Below the pieces are notes generated by a model, which did not search any database, had not been told where the DNA came from, and saw only the letters and a list, made by a program, of their open reading frames with translations. 64,000 nucleotides of DNA from Plantibacter sp. Leaf314 (lineage in GTDB: Bacteria > Actinomycetota > Actinomycetes > Actinomycetales > Microbacteriaceae): contig NZ_LMOB01000001.1 in NCBI RefSeq assembly GCF_001423185.1, positions 2,676,016-2,740,015 on the forward strand. The letters are read 5' to 3'. Positions 50,035 through 60,122 of the stretch are shown one piece after another (the first letter of the stretch is position 1; every line of letters starts with the position of its first letter). The position numbers were made by a program, and so were the translations under genes.

Positions 50035-50892
50035 GTGACCGCAGCCCACCAGCCCTCCCACCGACGCCCGGTCTCGCCGCGCGTGCGTCGCAACCGCGTG
50101 ATCGCCTTCGGGGTGCTCGCGGCGGCGCTCGCGATCCTGCTGGTGGTGCTCGTCGTCAACATCGCCGGGGGAGCGACGCCCACCCCGGTCGCCGCAACGA
50201 AGACGCCGAGCGCCACGCCGACGGCCACCCCGACCCCGACCCCCACCGCGACGCCCACCCCGACCGAGACCACCCCGGTCGCCCCACCGGCGCCGCCCGC
50301 GTTCGACAAGGCCGCCTTCTCGATCGACGACCCGCTGAGCCCCTGGGTGGTCGTCAACAAGACCCGGCCGCTCAACCCCGTCGACTACACCCCGCCGGAC
50401 CTCGTCGCCGTACCCGTCGCCCACACCTGGGACCCGCTGCTGCGCGCCGAGGCCGCCGCGGCGATCGTCCAGATGTTCGACGCAGCCTCGGCCGAGGCCG
50501 GCCTGTCACTCGCGTCGAACAGCGCGTACCGCAGCTACTCGAGCCAGGTGTCCGTGTACGACAGCGAGCCGGACGACGCGACGACCGCGCGACCCGGCTA
50601 CAGCGAACACCAGACCGGCTGGACGATGGACATCGGCGCCGCGAGCGGGAACTGCTCGCTCAACACCTGCTTCGGCGACACGACCGAAGGACAATGGTTG
50701 GCGGCGAACGCGTACCGCTTCGGCTTCCTGCTGCGCTACCCGGCCGACAAGGTCGACGTCACCGGCTTCTCCTTCGAACCGTGGCACTACCGCTACATCG
50801 GGGTGTCGCTCGCGACCGAGATGCACAACACGGGCGTCACGACACTCGAGGAGTTCTTCGGACTCCCGGCCGCCCCCGGATACCTGAACTAG
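50035..50892 (+). CDS. M15-family D-alanyl-D-alanine carboxypeptidase (VanY-type)
   Basis: This 285-residue protein has a basic N terminus, one transmembrane helix (about 22-43) and a long Thr/Pro repeat stalk (TPTATPTPTPTATPTPTE, about 55-85). The extracellular M15B peptidase domain follows (about 100-285). Zinc ligands and catalytic residues are in SEHQTGWTMDIG (His, Asp) and FEPWHYRYIG (Glu, His), with the substrate motif NSAYRSYSSQ. It removes terminal D-Ala from peptidoglycan stem peptides. There is no vanR/vanS/vanH context, so resistance is not implied. GTG start, probably leaderless. Confidence 0.92.
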   Translation: MTAAHQPSHRRPVSPRVRRNRVIAFGVLAAALAILLVVLVVNIAGGATPTPVAATKTPSATPTATPTPTPTATPTPTETTPVAPPAPPAFDKAAFSIDDPLSPWVVVNKTRPLNPVDYTPPDLVAVPVAHTWDPLLRAEAAAAIVQMFDAASAEAGLSLASNSAYRSYSSQVSVYDSEPDDATTARPGYSEHQTGWTMDIGAASGNCSLNTCFGDTTEGQWLAANAYRFGFLLRYPADKVDVTGFSFEPWHYRYIGVSLATEMHNTGVTTLEEFFGLPAAPGYLN

Positions 50893-50900
50893 CCCTTCGA

Positions 50901-50960
50901 CACGCTCAGGGACCGGGGTACGGCTCAGGGACCGGGGGTACGGCTCAGGTACCGGGACGG
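50901..50960. repeat. Three-copy 20-bp tandem repeat of REP-like type
   Basis: Three adjacent 20-base units (50901-50920, 50921-50940, 50941-50960) share CGGCTCAGGGACCGGGGGTA with few changes. The first is preceded by AGCCCTTCGA, so this is the reverse orientation of the CCCTGAGCxTGTCGAAGGG element seen at 27517 and 38052. It lies between the converging VanY-type and phosphoglucomutase genes. Confidence 0.8.
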
Positions 50961-50972
50961 ACCGGCCGGCGC

Positions 50973-52592
<1,620 letters not shown>

Positions 52593-52598
52593 CGCCCC

Positions 52599-52604
52599 AG
52601 TCTG
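52599..52604 (-). promoter_or_regulatory. -10 element of a leaderless-type promoter for pgm
   Basis: CAGACT on the minus strand ends 6 bases before the ATG at 52592; no ribosome-binding site. Confidence 0.45.
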
Positions 52605-52671
52605 GCAGCAACCGATCGGGTCAGGAAGGCGCTTGACCTCCGGATGTCGGGCACCCGACGATCGGGGACGG

Positions 52672-54219
52672 TCAGCGGGTGGCGAGGACCGCGGCGGCGC
52701 TCGCCGAGGCGGATGCGGTGGTCGCCGGGTCGGTCGTTCCCGCGGCGGCGGTCGCACCGGTGTGCCGCGTGCCGCCGGGAGTCGTGAGGTCGGGCAGCGC
52801 GTACGCCTTGCCGGTCACGATGCGCTGGATCGCGTAGAGGCTCTCGGTGGCCGGCCCGAGGTACTTGCCCCGGTCGTCGGCGTTGCTCGAGCCGACCGCG
52901 TTGTGGCCGTCGACGGCGCCGAGGCGGTCGCCGTCGCCGAGCGTCAGGCCGTTCGAGCCGAACACGGTGGCTCCCCAGGATCCACCGGTCGGGTTCGCCC
53001 GCCCGGACAGGATCTGCCCGAGCCCCGCGAGCGTGTCGGCACTCGCCTGCGAGGCGTATACGCGACTGGCGGGGACGTGGAGGTCGGTGATCGCGATCTC
53101 GGACGGGATGCCCGCGGAGCCGAGCATGACGAAGTCGTCGACGTGGTAATCGCCGGAGGCCAGGGCGAGCGAGGCCGTCGCCGTGCCGTAGGAGTGCGCC
53201 ACGACGCTCAGCTGCGACGCGACACCGTGCGTCGTCCGGTACGCGTCGTAGCCGGCCAGCACGCCGGCGAGCAGGGGTGCCCCCTCGATGGCGCGGTCGT
53301 TGGAGGGCACCTCGAGGGCGGTCGGGCTGTGGCCGCCGATCCAGAGGATCACGGCGCTGTCCGCCGCAGCCGCCTGGATGCGCTTGGCCCCGCGCAGGTA
53401 GTCGTCGAGCTCGAGCGCGCTGCTGTTCATCCCCGGGACGAACACGGTGACGTAGGTGGCGATGTCGACGTCGCCGACCGCGACCGCGACGCGAGGAGGG
53501 CCGGACCCGGCCGACTGCAACGTGATGAGGTACTCGGGCTGGAGTCTGGCGGCGACCGCCTCCGGGGCGTACCGGTCGACGAGCAGCTTGATCGCGTCGA
53601 GTCGCGACACGGTCGTCGCGAGGGCCGTCGAGGCCGCCTCGCCGTCGACCTGGTCGGAGCCCGCCATCATCGCGCGGTAGCTCGCCTCGGTGTCGGTGAG
53701 GAGTCCGGCGAGGCGGGACACGTTGGCCGTCGCGCGGTCCGTGTAGGTGACGCCCTCGAGGTTGCCGATGATCGCCGGGTAGCCGGTCATGAGCAGCGCG
53801 CGGTATCCGGGTGGGAAGGCGGTCCAGAGCTGGGCGACCTGGATCGACGACATCGTCGTGAGCGCGGACGCCGCAGCGGCGAGGTCGCCGACGTAGGTGG
53901 CGGTGAAGGCCGCGGCACTCATGGTGGGGACCGTCGACGCCGCCGGCGCGAAATCGGTGGCGGCGATCGCGCTCGCCCCGGCGGTCGACGTCTGCGTCAC
54001 GGTGACGACGCCGGCGAGGATCGCGGCGATGGCGACGGTCATGACGACCGACTTGACGAGCGTGGCGCGGGCGGCGGAGAGCGGTCGACCGACCCACGAC
54101 GGGAGCCGCCAGGTGGGCAGGGTCCAGGAGGACGCTACGTCGAACGCGGCCTCGCCGCCCGCCGCGAGGTTCAGTCGAGGAGTGGTCCGCGAGGCGGCGT
54201 CGGTGAAGACACTCGTCAC
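52672..54219 (-). CDS. DUF1023-family alpha/beta hydrolase, membrane-anchored
   Basis: This 515-residue protein has a cytoplasmic N terminus, one transmembrane or signal-anchor helix (about 57-77, [19 protein letters not shown]), a helical stretch and then the DUF1023 hydrolase (about 210-440) with the nucleophile elbow [17 protein letters not shown] and [22 protein letters not shown]1023 proteins are frequent in actinobacteria, act outside the membrane and have unknown substrates. The C-terminal 40 residues are an Ala/Thr-rich tail. GTG start with AGGAG 5 bases upstream. It is divergent from pheA across a 291-bp AT-richer gap. Confidence 0.87.
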   Translation of the reverse strand: MTSVFTDAASRTTPRLNLAAGGEAAFDVASSWTLPTWRLPSWVGRPLSAARATLVKSVVMTVAIAAILAGVVTVTQTSTAGASAIAATDFAPAASTVPTMSAAAFTATYVGDLAAAASALTTMSSIQVAQLWTAFPPGYRALLMTGYPAIIGNLEGVTYTDRATANVSRLAGLLTDTEASYRAMMAGSDQVDGEAASTALATTVSRLDAIKLLVDRYAPEAVAARLQPEYLITLQSAGSGPPRVAVAVGDVDIATYVTVFVPGMNSSALELDDYLRGAKRIQAAAADSAVILWIGGHSPTALEVPSNDRAIEGAPLLAGVLAGYDAYRTTHGVASQLSVVAHSYGTATASLALASGDYHVDDFVMLGSAGIPSEIAITDLHVPASRVYASQASADTLAGLGQILSGRANPTGGSWGATVFGSNGLTLGDGDRLGAVDGHNAVGSSNADDRGKYLGPATESLYAIQRIVTGKAYALPDLTTPGGTRHTGATAAAGTTDPATTASASASAAAVLATR

Positions 54220-54405
54220 GTCACTCCTGTTCGTCGTCTCGGGCCATCGGGTGGAGCCTCGCGCGACGTCGGATCACGCATCGAGATCGGGGAGACGAAC
54301 GGCCGTGAACTCGCATCCCGAGACGAGCGGCAGCGCCCAATACACCCTTGTATCCATTGTGACGGGTATTGGCGTGTTTTGAATAGCTCAAAACGGGGGG
54401 TATCT

Positions 54406-54426
54406 GGGCCGAAACGGCCCGTTTTT
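54406..54426 (+). terminator. Rho-independent terminator-like hairpin upstream of pheA
   Basis: GGGCCG (54406-54411) and CGGCCC (54415-54420) form a perfect stem with an AAA loop followed by GTTTTT: a textbook intrinsic terminator reading on the plus strand. There is no plus-strand gene ending before it. AAAACGGG (54390-54397) can instead pair with CCCGTTTT (54418-54425), which would break the terminator stem. It may therefore be an attenuator or mark a short unannotated transcript. The surrounding gap (54220-54510) is AT-richer than the rest of the window and otherwise without recognisable features. Confidence 0.6.
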
Positions 54427-54497
54427 CCTGAATATCAGCCGGATGTGACCTGGATGGGAGTCAACGGGGCGTCGGGGGCGTGTCGCAGGCCACACGG

Positions 54498-54503
54498 TAC
54501 GCT
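54498..54503 (+). promoter_or_regulatory. -10 element of a leaderless-type promoter for pheA
   Basis: TACGCT ends 7 bases before the ATG at 54511; no ribosome-binding site. It lies downstream of the terminator hairpin. Confidence 0.5.
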
Positions 54504-54510
54504 CGGATGC

Positions 54511-55473
54511 ATGTCTGCCGCACCCCCCGAGGACGCCCGCCGGAGCTACAGTTTTCTCGGTCCGAGCGGGACCTTCACCGAGGTCGCCCTCGGTCAGGTC
54601 GAGGAGGCCAGAGGGCAGATCTGGAAGCCGGTCAGCAACGTCGGTGAAGCACTCGGCGACGTGCTCGCCGGGCGCAGTACGGCCGCCGTCATCGCCATCG
54701 AGAACTCGGTCGACGGCGGGGTGTCCGTGGCGCAGGATGCACTGGCCACGATGCCCGGTCTGCGCATCGTCGGCGAGGTGCTCGTCCCCGTCAACTTCTT
54801 CCTCGTCGCCCGACCCGGAACCCGCCTCGAGGACGTCGCGATCGTGAACGCGCACCCCGTCGCCTACGGGCAGTGCCACCTGTGGCTCGATGCGAAGCTG
54901 CCCTCGCACGGGCACATCCCGGCGTCGAGCAACGTGGCTGCTGCCGCGTCCTTGCTCGACGGTACCTCCACCGCGGACGCCGCCGTCGCCCCGCCCGGCA
55001 TCGTCGACCACTACGAGCTCGACGTCCTCGCGGAGAACATCGGCGACAACCCGAACGCCGTGACCCGCTTCGTCGTCGTCAGCCGCTCCCGCGAGATCCC
55101 GGCTCGTACCGGTGCCGACAAGACGAGCCTCATCGTGGAGCTCCCGAACGACCAGGCCGGCTCACTCCTCGACATGCTGGAGCAGTTCTCCACCCGCGGC
55201 GTGAACCTGAGCCTCATCGAGTCGCGACCCATCGGCGACGCCCTCGGGCGCTACCGCTTCGTGATCGACGCCCTCGGACACATCGAGGACGAACGGATGG
55301 CCGACGCGCTGCTCGGGCTCCGTCGGTTCAGCCCGAACGTGATCTTCCTGGGCTCCTACCCGAGCGCCGACCGCACCGCCGTCGACTACCACTCGCGGTA
55401 CAACGACGAGGTGTTCATCGAGGCGCGCGACTGGCTGCGCGGGCTGCTCTCGGCGGAGCCGCTCGAGGACTGA
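54511..55473 (+). CDS. pheA: Prephenate dehydratase
   Basis: This 320-residue monofunctional enzyme has a PDT domain (about 10-190) with SFLGPSGTFTEVAL, AVIAIENSVDGGVSVAQDAL and the catalytic TRF in NAVTRFVVVSRS. A C-terminal ACT domain (about 205-285) has SLIVELPNDQAGSLLDMLEQFSTRGVNLSLIESRPIGD, whose ESRP motif binds the feedback inhibitor phenylalanine. It converts prephenate to phenylpyruvate in phenylalanine synthesis. No chorismate mutase domain is present, as usual in actinobacteria. The start at 54511 fits the TACGCT box; the 50 residues after the ACT domain are a family-typical tail. Confidence 0.95.
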   Translation: MSAAPPEDARRSYSFLGPSGTFTEVALGQVEEARGQIWKPVSNVGEALGDVLAGRSTAAVIAIENSVDGGVSVAQDALATMPGLRIVGEVLVPVNFFLVARPGTRLEDVAIVNAHPVAYGQCHLWLDAKLPSHGHIPASSNVAAAASLLDGTSTADAAVAPPGIVDHYELDVLAENIGDNPNAVTRFVVVSRSREIPARTGADKTSLIVELPNDQAGSLLDMLEQFSTRGVNLSLIESRPIGDALGRYRFVIDALGHIEDERMADALLGLRRFSPNVIFLGSYPSADRTAVDYHSRYNDEVFIEARDWLRGLLSAEPLED

Positions 55474-55487
55474 ACGGCGGCGGTCGC

Positions 55488-56156
55488 TCAGGCGACGATG
55501 TCGACGCCGTGACCGCGCAGGCGACGCTGCTCGGCGGTGAGCGAGGCGATGAGTCGTCCGTTGGTGCCGCGGATGTGGTCTGCGACGAGCTCGGCCGCCC
55601 GCGTCGCGTCGCCGACCACGACCGCGTCGAGGATGGCGTGGTGCTCCCGGGAGGCCTGGTCGCGGGCCTCCGGGGTGCGGACCTCGAGCCAGCGGGTGCG
55701 GGCGAGTCTGACCATCGCCCCGTGCACGCCCTCGGCGAGGAGTCGGTTCCCGGAGAGTGCCGCGAGCTCCTCGTGAAAGTCGCCGCCGACTCGCAGCACG
55801 GTGCGCTCGTCGTCGGGACGCGGTTCGTCGAGAAGGGCGCGGACGGCGGCGAGCTGTGCCTCGGTGGCGCGTTCGGTCGCGAGTCGCACCGTCGCGGTCT
55901 CGAGGGCTTCGCGGTACTCGGCGATGAGGCCGATCTCCTCGAGGTCGATCGGGGCGACGATCCAGCCGCGGCCGTCGCGCTTCGCGAGCCCCTCGGACTC
56001 GAGCCGGGTGAGTGCCGCCCGCACCGGCGTCCGTGAGGCGGCGAACCGCTGTTCCAACCCTCGCTCGGTGAGGGACCGACCGGGCGCGAGGTCGAGGGTG
56101 AGGATGGCGGCTCGGAGGCGGTCGTAGAGCTGCGTCGTCTGCGTCGGGGTGCTCAT
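55488..56156 (-). CDS. GntR-family regulator, FCD (FadR) subfamily
   Basis: This 222-residue protein has an N-terminal winged HTH (about 8-70: DRLRAAILTLDLAPGRSLTERGLEQRFAASRTPVRAALTRLESEGLAKRDGRGWIVAPI) and a helical FCD ligand domain (about 85-210) with the metal-binding His of HHAILDAVVVGDATRAAELVADHI. It is divergent from the MFS transporter gene. The perfect palindrome CTTGGTATACCAAG between them matches the TGGTATACCA operators of this subfamily. It probably represses the transport and oxidase genes until a small acid or amino-acid-like ligand binds. Confidence 0.93.
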   Translation of the reverse strand: MSTPTQTTQLYDRLRAAILTLDLAPGRSLTERGLEQRFAASRTPVRAALTRLESEGLAKRDGRGWIVAPIDLEEIGLIAEYREALETATVRLATERATEAQLAAVRALLDEPRPDDERTVLRVGGDFHEELAALSGNRLLAEGVHGAMVRLARTRWLEVRTPEARDQASREHHAILDAVVVGDATRAAELVADHIRGTNGRLIASLTAEQRRLRGHGVDIVA

Positions 56157-56180
56157 CCGTGCTCGGTTCTCGTCGGTGGT

Positions 56181-56194
56181 CTTGGTATACCAAG
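56181..56194. promoter_or_regulatory. GntR/FCD palindromic operator
   Basis: CTTGGTATACCAAG is a perfect 14-bp palindrome, followed by a second imperfect site ATGGTGTACCGT (56195-56206). Both lie in the 91-bp gap between the divergent GntR and MFS genes. TGGTnnACCA is the usual operator core of FCD regulators, so this site probably controls both directions. Confidence 0.85.
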
Positions 56195-56247
56195 ATGGTG
56201 TACCGTCATGCTAGCAGTCGGATCGACCGGCAGCAGGAAGCGGTTCG

Positions 56248-57537
56248 ATGACCGGGACGACCCCGCCCACGACGGCCCCCGCGGTCACCCGCGGAGGCCG
56301 CCCGCCGATGCCGAACGCCGGCCGCGCTTGGACGGTCCTCGGGCTCGGTGTTGCCGCCCAGACCGCCGGGACGCTCTTCGTCAGTACCCCGGCGTTCCTC
56401 ATCCCGCTCCTGCACGCCGAACGCGGCATGTCGCTCGCCGAGGCTGGCGTCCTCGCCGCAGCGCCCACCCTCGGCATGGTGCTGACGCTCATCGCCTGGG
56501 GCTGGCTGGCCGACCGCATCGGAGAACGGATCGTCATCGCGGGCGGCCTCGCCCTCACCGCCCTGGCGGCCGCCGGAGCGATCGCGGCGGACGGACTCAT
56601 CCCCTCGCTCGGCTACGGGCCGCTCGGGATCCTGCTGCTCCTCGGCGGAGCGGCGTCAGCGAGCACGAACTCGGCGAGCGGTCGGATCGTCGTCGGCTGG
56701 TTCCCGAAGGACCGTCGCGGGCTCGCGATGGGGATCCGCCAGATGTCGCAGCCGCTCGGCGTCACGGCCGCCGCGGTGACGGTGCCCTCGGTCGCGGCGG
56801 CGTCCGGCATCTCCGCGGCGCTCACGATCTCGCTCGTCGCGACGGGTGTCCTCGCGGTGGCCTGCGTCATCGGGCTCCGCAACCCGCCACGAACCGTCGT
56901 TCCGACGCCGGTGCCGACGGTGACGACGCCGAACCCGACCGCCGCCCGCCCACGCAACCCGTATCGCGGCGACGCCTTCCTCTGGCGCATCCACGCCGTG
57001 TCGATCCTGCTCGTCGTGCCGCAGTTCACCCTCACGACCTTCGCCCTCGTGTGGTTGGTGTCCGACCAGGGGTGGAACGCGCTCGCCGCGGGCGTCCTCG
57101 TCGGCGTCTCGCAGTTCGTCGGGGCCGTCGGTCGGATCGGTGTCGGCGTGCTCAGCGACCGGGTCGGCAGCCGGGTGCGTCCGCTCCGCTGGGTCGCCGT
57201 GTCCGCGGTCGTCGTCATGCTGCTCCTCGCCGGGGCCGGGTTCCTGCAGTGGCCGGTCGTGGTCGCCGTGGCGCTCGTGGTGGCCAGTACGGTGACGGTC
57301 GCCGACAACGGGCTCGCCTTCACCTCCGTCGCGGAGATGGCTGGTCCCGCCTGGGCGGGCCGTGCGCTCGGGGCGCAGAACACCGGACAGTTCATCGCCG
57401 CGTCCGTCGTCGGTCCGGCGGTGGGCGCGCTCATCGGCTTCGTCGGCTATCCCGTCGCCTTCCTGATCGTCGCGGTGCTGCCGGCGGTCGCGATCCCGAT
57501 CATCCCGAGCGAGGCGGCCGAGCACGACCACCTGTAG
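56248..57537 (+). CDS. MFS transporter (amine/carboxylate uptake candidate)
   Basis: This 429-residue protein has 12 predicted helices: helix 1 VLGLGVAAQTAGTLFVSTPAFLIPLL, loop 2-3 IAWGWLADRIGERIVIAGG, then GRIVVGWFPKDRRGLAMGIRQMSQPLGVTAAA, a motif shared with nitrate/oxalate-type and other carboxylate MFS carriers. The central cytoplasmic loop (about 210-235) is Pro/Thr-rich. AGGAAG precedes the ATG. It is the first gene under the GntR operator, followed by two FAD amine oxidases, so import of their substrate is the simplest reading. Confidence 0.9.
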   Translation: MTGTTPPTTAPAVTRGGRPPMPNAGRAWTVLGLGVAAQTAGTLFVSTPAFLIPLLHAERGMSLAEAGVLAAAPTLGMVLTLIAWGWLADRIGERIVIAGGLALTALAAAGAIAADGLIPSLGYGPLGILLLLGGAASASTNSASGRIVVGWFPKDRRGLAMGIRQMSQPLGVTAAAVTVPSVAAASGISAALTISLVATGVLAVACVIGLRNPPRTVVPTPVPTVTTPNPTAARPRNPYRGDAFLWRIHAVSILLVVPQFTLTTFALVWLVSDQGWNALAAGVLVGVSQFVGAVGRIGVGVLSDRVGSRVRPLRWVAVSAVVVMLLLAGAGFLQWPVVVAVALVVASTVTVADNGLAFTSVAEMAGPAWAGRALGAQNTGQFIAASVVGPAVGALIGFVGYPVAFLIVAVLPAVAIPIIPSEAAEHDHL

Positions 57538-57601
57538 CCCGGCGTCCGGTCCGCGGGTGTCGGAAAACGACGGCGTGGTCGGTCCGCGGGTGAGGAGTGA
57601 G

Positions 57602-57607
57602 TAGCCT
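57602..57607 (+). promoter_or_regulatory. -10 element of a leaderless-type promoter for the first amine oxidase gene
   Basis: TAGCCT lies 3 bases before ATG 57611 and 6 bases before the second ATG 57614. By the spacing seen elsewhere in the window this favours 57614 as the start codon. Confidence 0.45.
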
Positions 57608-57613
57608 CGAATG

Positions 57614-58870
57614 ATGACCGACTCCCGTCCTGCGACCACCGTCATCGTCGGTGCCGGCCTGTTCGGCCTGTCGACCGCCGTCCACCTCGCCCGTGCCGGA
57701 CGACGCGTGACGGTCCTCGAATCGGGCGCGGCTGCCGACGCCACCACCGCCGCGGGAGCCGGCTTCGTCGGACTCTGGGCGGCCGGGTACGCCTGGTATT
57801 GGAACGCGTCGGAACTGGCGCTCGAGCAGGCCGGCATCGACTTCTACCGCGGCCTCGACGCCGCCGGGTACGACATCGCCCTCCGCGACACCGGCAACGT
57901 CTGGCTCGCCCTCACCGAACAGGCCGTGCTCGACCACCTGCTGCCGTTCGCCGAGCACCCGCTCCGTCCAGAGGACGCCCGCCTCCTCACCGCCGTGGAG
58001 ACCGCCGAACTCGTGCCAGGACTCGACCCGGAGGCGATCGTCGGTGCGTTCATCCACCCGGACGGCATCCAGATCAGCGCGCCGGACGCCGGGCTCGCGC
58101 TCGCGGACCTCGCCCGAGTGGAGGGCGTCGAGATCGTCGAGCACACGCCGGTCGTCGAGCTCCTCACCGAGGACGGCCGGGCGGTCGGCGTGCTGACCGC
58201 AGCGGGCGATCGGGTGCTCGGCGACGAGGTCGTCCTGGCCGCAGGCTCCTGGACGAACGAGCTCCTCAGCACGACCGGGCGCGAGCTGCCGTTCGCCCGC
58301 GTGATCGCGAGCCGACTCACCACTGCACCGTTCGGGCTCGGCGAACTGCCGACGCTGATGATCCCGGAGCTCGGCGGCCTCTGGATCAGGGAGCACCTCG
58401 GTGGCCTCACCTACGGCAACGGCGTCGGCTACGAGGCGCTCGCGGTCCGCGACAGCCCGGCCGAGCGCCGCCCCGACCGTCCCGACCTCGTCGAGGCGAT
58501 GCGCGACCACCTGACCCCGATCGTCACGGAACTCATCCCCGCCGCCGCCCCCGTGCTCGACGCCGCGGAGGCCGTCCAGGGCGTCGTGTCGTACACGGCC
58601 GACCGCCGGTTCATCGCCGGGCCGATCCCGGAACTCGCCGGGCTGTACGTCGTCGCCGGAGACAACGAGTCGGGCGTCACCCACGGTCCCGGCCTCGGCC
58701 GCATGCTCGCCGAACTCATCGTCACCGGCGAGAGCCCCTTCGTCGACCCGTCGCGATACGCGCCCGATCGCTTCCCGGCCCGACCGTTCGCCGACGAGGC
58801 TGCGGTGGCCGCCGCCATGCCCGCACGCCGGGAAGTCGACGCCCGAGCCCGAGTGGAGCAGGCCCGATGA
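57614..58870 (+). CDS. FAD-dependent oxidoreductase, DAO family (sarcosine/glycine oxidase-like)
   Basis: This 418-residue protein has an FAD site TTVIVGAGLFGLSTAVHLARAGRRVTVLESG at the N terminus, then GAGFVGLWAAGYAWYWNASE, EVVLAAGSWTNELL in the middle and the C-terminal GLYVVAGDNESGVTHGPGLGRMLAELI. This is the DAO fold of glycine oxidase, sarcosine oxidase subunit B and dimethylglycine-type enzymes. The substrate is an amino acid or N-methyl amine, unspecified. ATG 57614 is preferred to 57611. It overlaps the next oxidase gene by 4 bases (ATGA), so the two are translated together. Confidence 0.9.
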   Translation: MTDSRPATTVIVGAGLFGLSTAVHLARAGRRVTVLESGAAADATTAAGAGFVGLWAAGYAWYWNASELALEQAGIDFYRGLDAAGYDIALRDTGNVWLALTEQAVLDHLLPFAEHPLRPEDARLLTAVETAELVPGLDPEAIVGAFIHPDGIQISAPDAGLALADLARVEGVEIVEHTPVVELLTEDGRAVGVLTAAGDRVLGDEVVLAAGSWTNELLSTTGRELPFARVIASRLTTAPFGLGELPTLMIPELGGLWIREHLGGLTYGNGVGYEALAVRDSPAERRPDRPDLVEAMRDHLTPIVTELIPAAAPVLDAAEAVQGVVSYTADRRFIAGPIPELAGLYVVAGDNESGVTHGPGLGRMLAELIVTGESPFVDPSRYAPDRFPARPFADEAAVAAAMPARREVDARARVEQAR

Positions 58871-60033
58871 GCGCCCCCTCGCCGACGGCTGGACCGGCAC
58901 CCCTGCCCGAGCGGGTCGAGGTCGTCGTCATCGGAGCCGGCGTCGTCGGAGCTGCCGCCGCGCGGACGCTCGCCGAGCGCGGCCGGAGCGTGCTGCTCGT
59001 CGAACGCTTCGAGCGCGGCCACGAACACGGCTCCTCCCACGGCGCGACCCGCATCTTCCGCCAGGGCTACGACGTCGACGACTACGTGGCCCTCACCTCG
59101 GAGGCGCTCGCCGGCTGGCGCGAGCTCGAGGAACGGAGCGGCCGGACCCTGCTCGAACTCACCGGCGCACTGGACCACGGCCGCCCGGAGATGCTCCGCG
59201 GGATCGAGGCCGCGATGACGCGAGGCGGGATCGCCTCGGAACGGCTCTCCCCGGAACAGGCCGCGGAGCGGTGGCCCGGTCTCCGATTCGAGCAGGAGGT
59301 CCTCCATCACGCGACCGGCGGGCGACTGTCGTCCGCGGAGGCGATCGAGGCGTTCCTCGACCTCGCCGTGGTGGCCGGGGCGACGCTCCGGTTCGGCGTC
59401 CGGGTGACGGCGGTCGAACCGATCCCGGCGACCGGGACGACCGCTGCCGGTGCCGTGGTCCGCACCGAGCTGGGTGACGTCACAGCCGACCACGTCGTCG
59501 TCGCCGCCGGATCGTGGACGCCGGACCTCGTCGGCGAGCTCGCGGCGAGCGTCGGCCGTCCGCTCCCCGAGATCGTCGTCACGCAGGTGCAGCCCGCCCA
59601 CTTCCCGACCGCGGTGGCCGCGGACGCCTGGCCGAGCTTCGTCCACTACCCGGACGACGGCTCGAGCGTCTACGGTCTCCTCACCCCCGGCGAGGGCGTG
59701 AAGGTCGGCCTGCACGGCGGCGCGGTGCACGTGCACCCCGACGAGCGCGACGGCCTGGCCGAACCGGAGGAGCTCGCGCGCCTCACCGCGTACGTCGCCG
59801 AGTGGGTGCCCGGGGTCGACGCGTCGGCGCCACATACCATCAGTTGCCTCTACGACCTGAGCCCGAGCGAGGATTTCGTGATCGACCGGATCGACAGGAT
59901 CATCGTCACGACGGGATTCTCCGGTCACGGGTTCAAGTTCGGACCCGTGCTCGGGCGGCTCGTCACCGATCTCGTCGACGGCGACGCCCCGCACCCGCGG
60001 TTCGCCCTCGCAGCCCACACCCCACCCGCGTAA
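58867..60033 (+). CDS. Monomeric sarcosine oxidase / N-methyl-tryptophan oxidase-like FAD enzyme
   Basis: This 388-residue protein has VEVVVIGAGVVGAAAARTLAERGRSVLLVERFERGHEHGSSHGATRIFRQGY, the exact opening pattern of MSOX/SolA enzymes. The C-terminal HTISCLYDLSPSEDFVIDR includes the Cys that carries covalent FAD in this family, and TTGFSGHGFKFGPVLGRLVTDL is the conserved end. It oxidises secondary amines (N-methyl amino acids, pipecolate or similar), giving hydrogen peroxide. The start is fixed by the ATGA overlap with the preceding oxidase. It is a paralogous but distinct enzyme, so a two-step oxidation is possible. Confidence 0.92.
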   Translation: MSAPSPTAGPAPLPERVEVVVIGAGVVGAAAARTLAERGRSVLLVERFERGHEHGSSHGATRIFRQGYDVDDYVALTSEALAGWRELEERSGRTLLELTGALDHGRPEMLRGIEAAMTRGGIASERLSPEQAAERWPGLRFEQEVLHHATGGRLSSAEAIEAFLDLAVVAGATLRFGVRVTAVEPIPATGTTAAGAVVRTELGDVTADHVVVAAGSWTPDLVGELAASVGRPLPEIVVTQVQPAHFPTAVAADAWPSFVHYPDDGSSVYGLLTPGEGVKVGLHGGAVHVHPDERDGLAEPEELARLTAYVAEWVPGVDASAPHTISCLYDLSPSEDFVIDRIDRIIVTTGFSGHGFKFGPVLGRLVTDLVDGDAPHPRFALAAHTPPA

Positions 60034-60122
60034 CGCCGCCTCCCTCGGGCGGACCTCCCGCCCAGCGCCACAGCACCCGGCGCCACCCACCCGCACCCGC
60101 AGTCACCCGAAGGACCCTCCCC

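Noticed and set aside
50035..50892. Vancomycin resistance locus
   Set aside because: A VanY-type carboxypeptidase alone is common in actinobacterial cell-wall metabolism; vanH, vanA, vanX and vanRS are absent.
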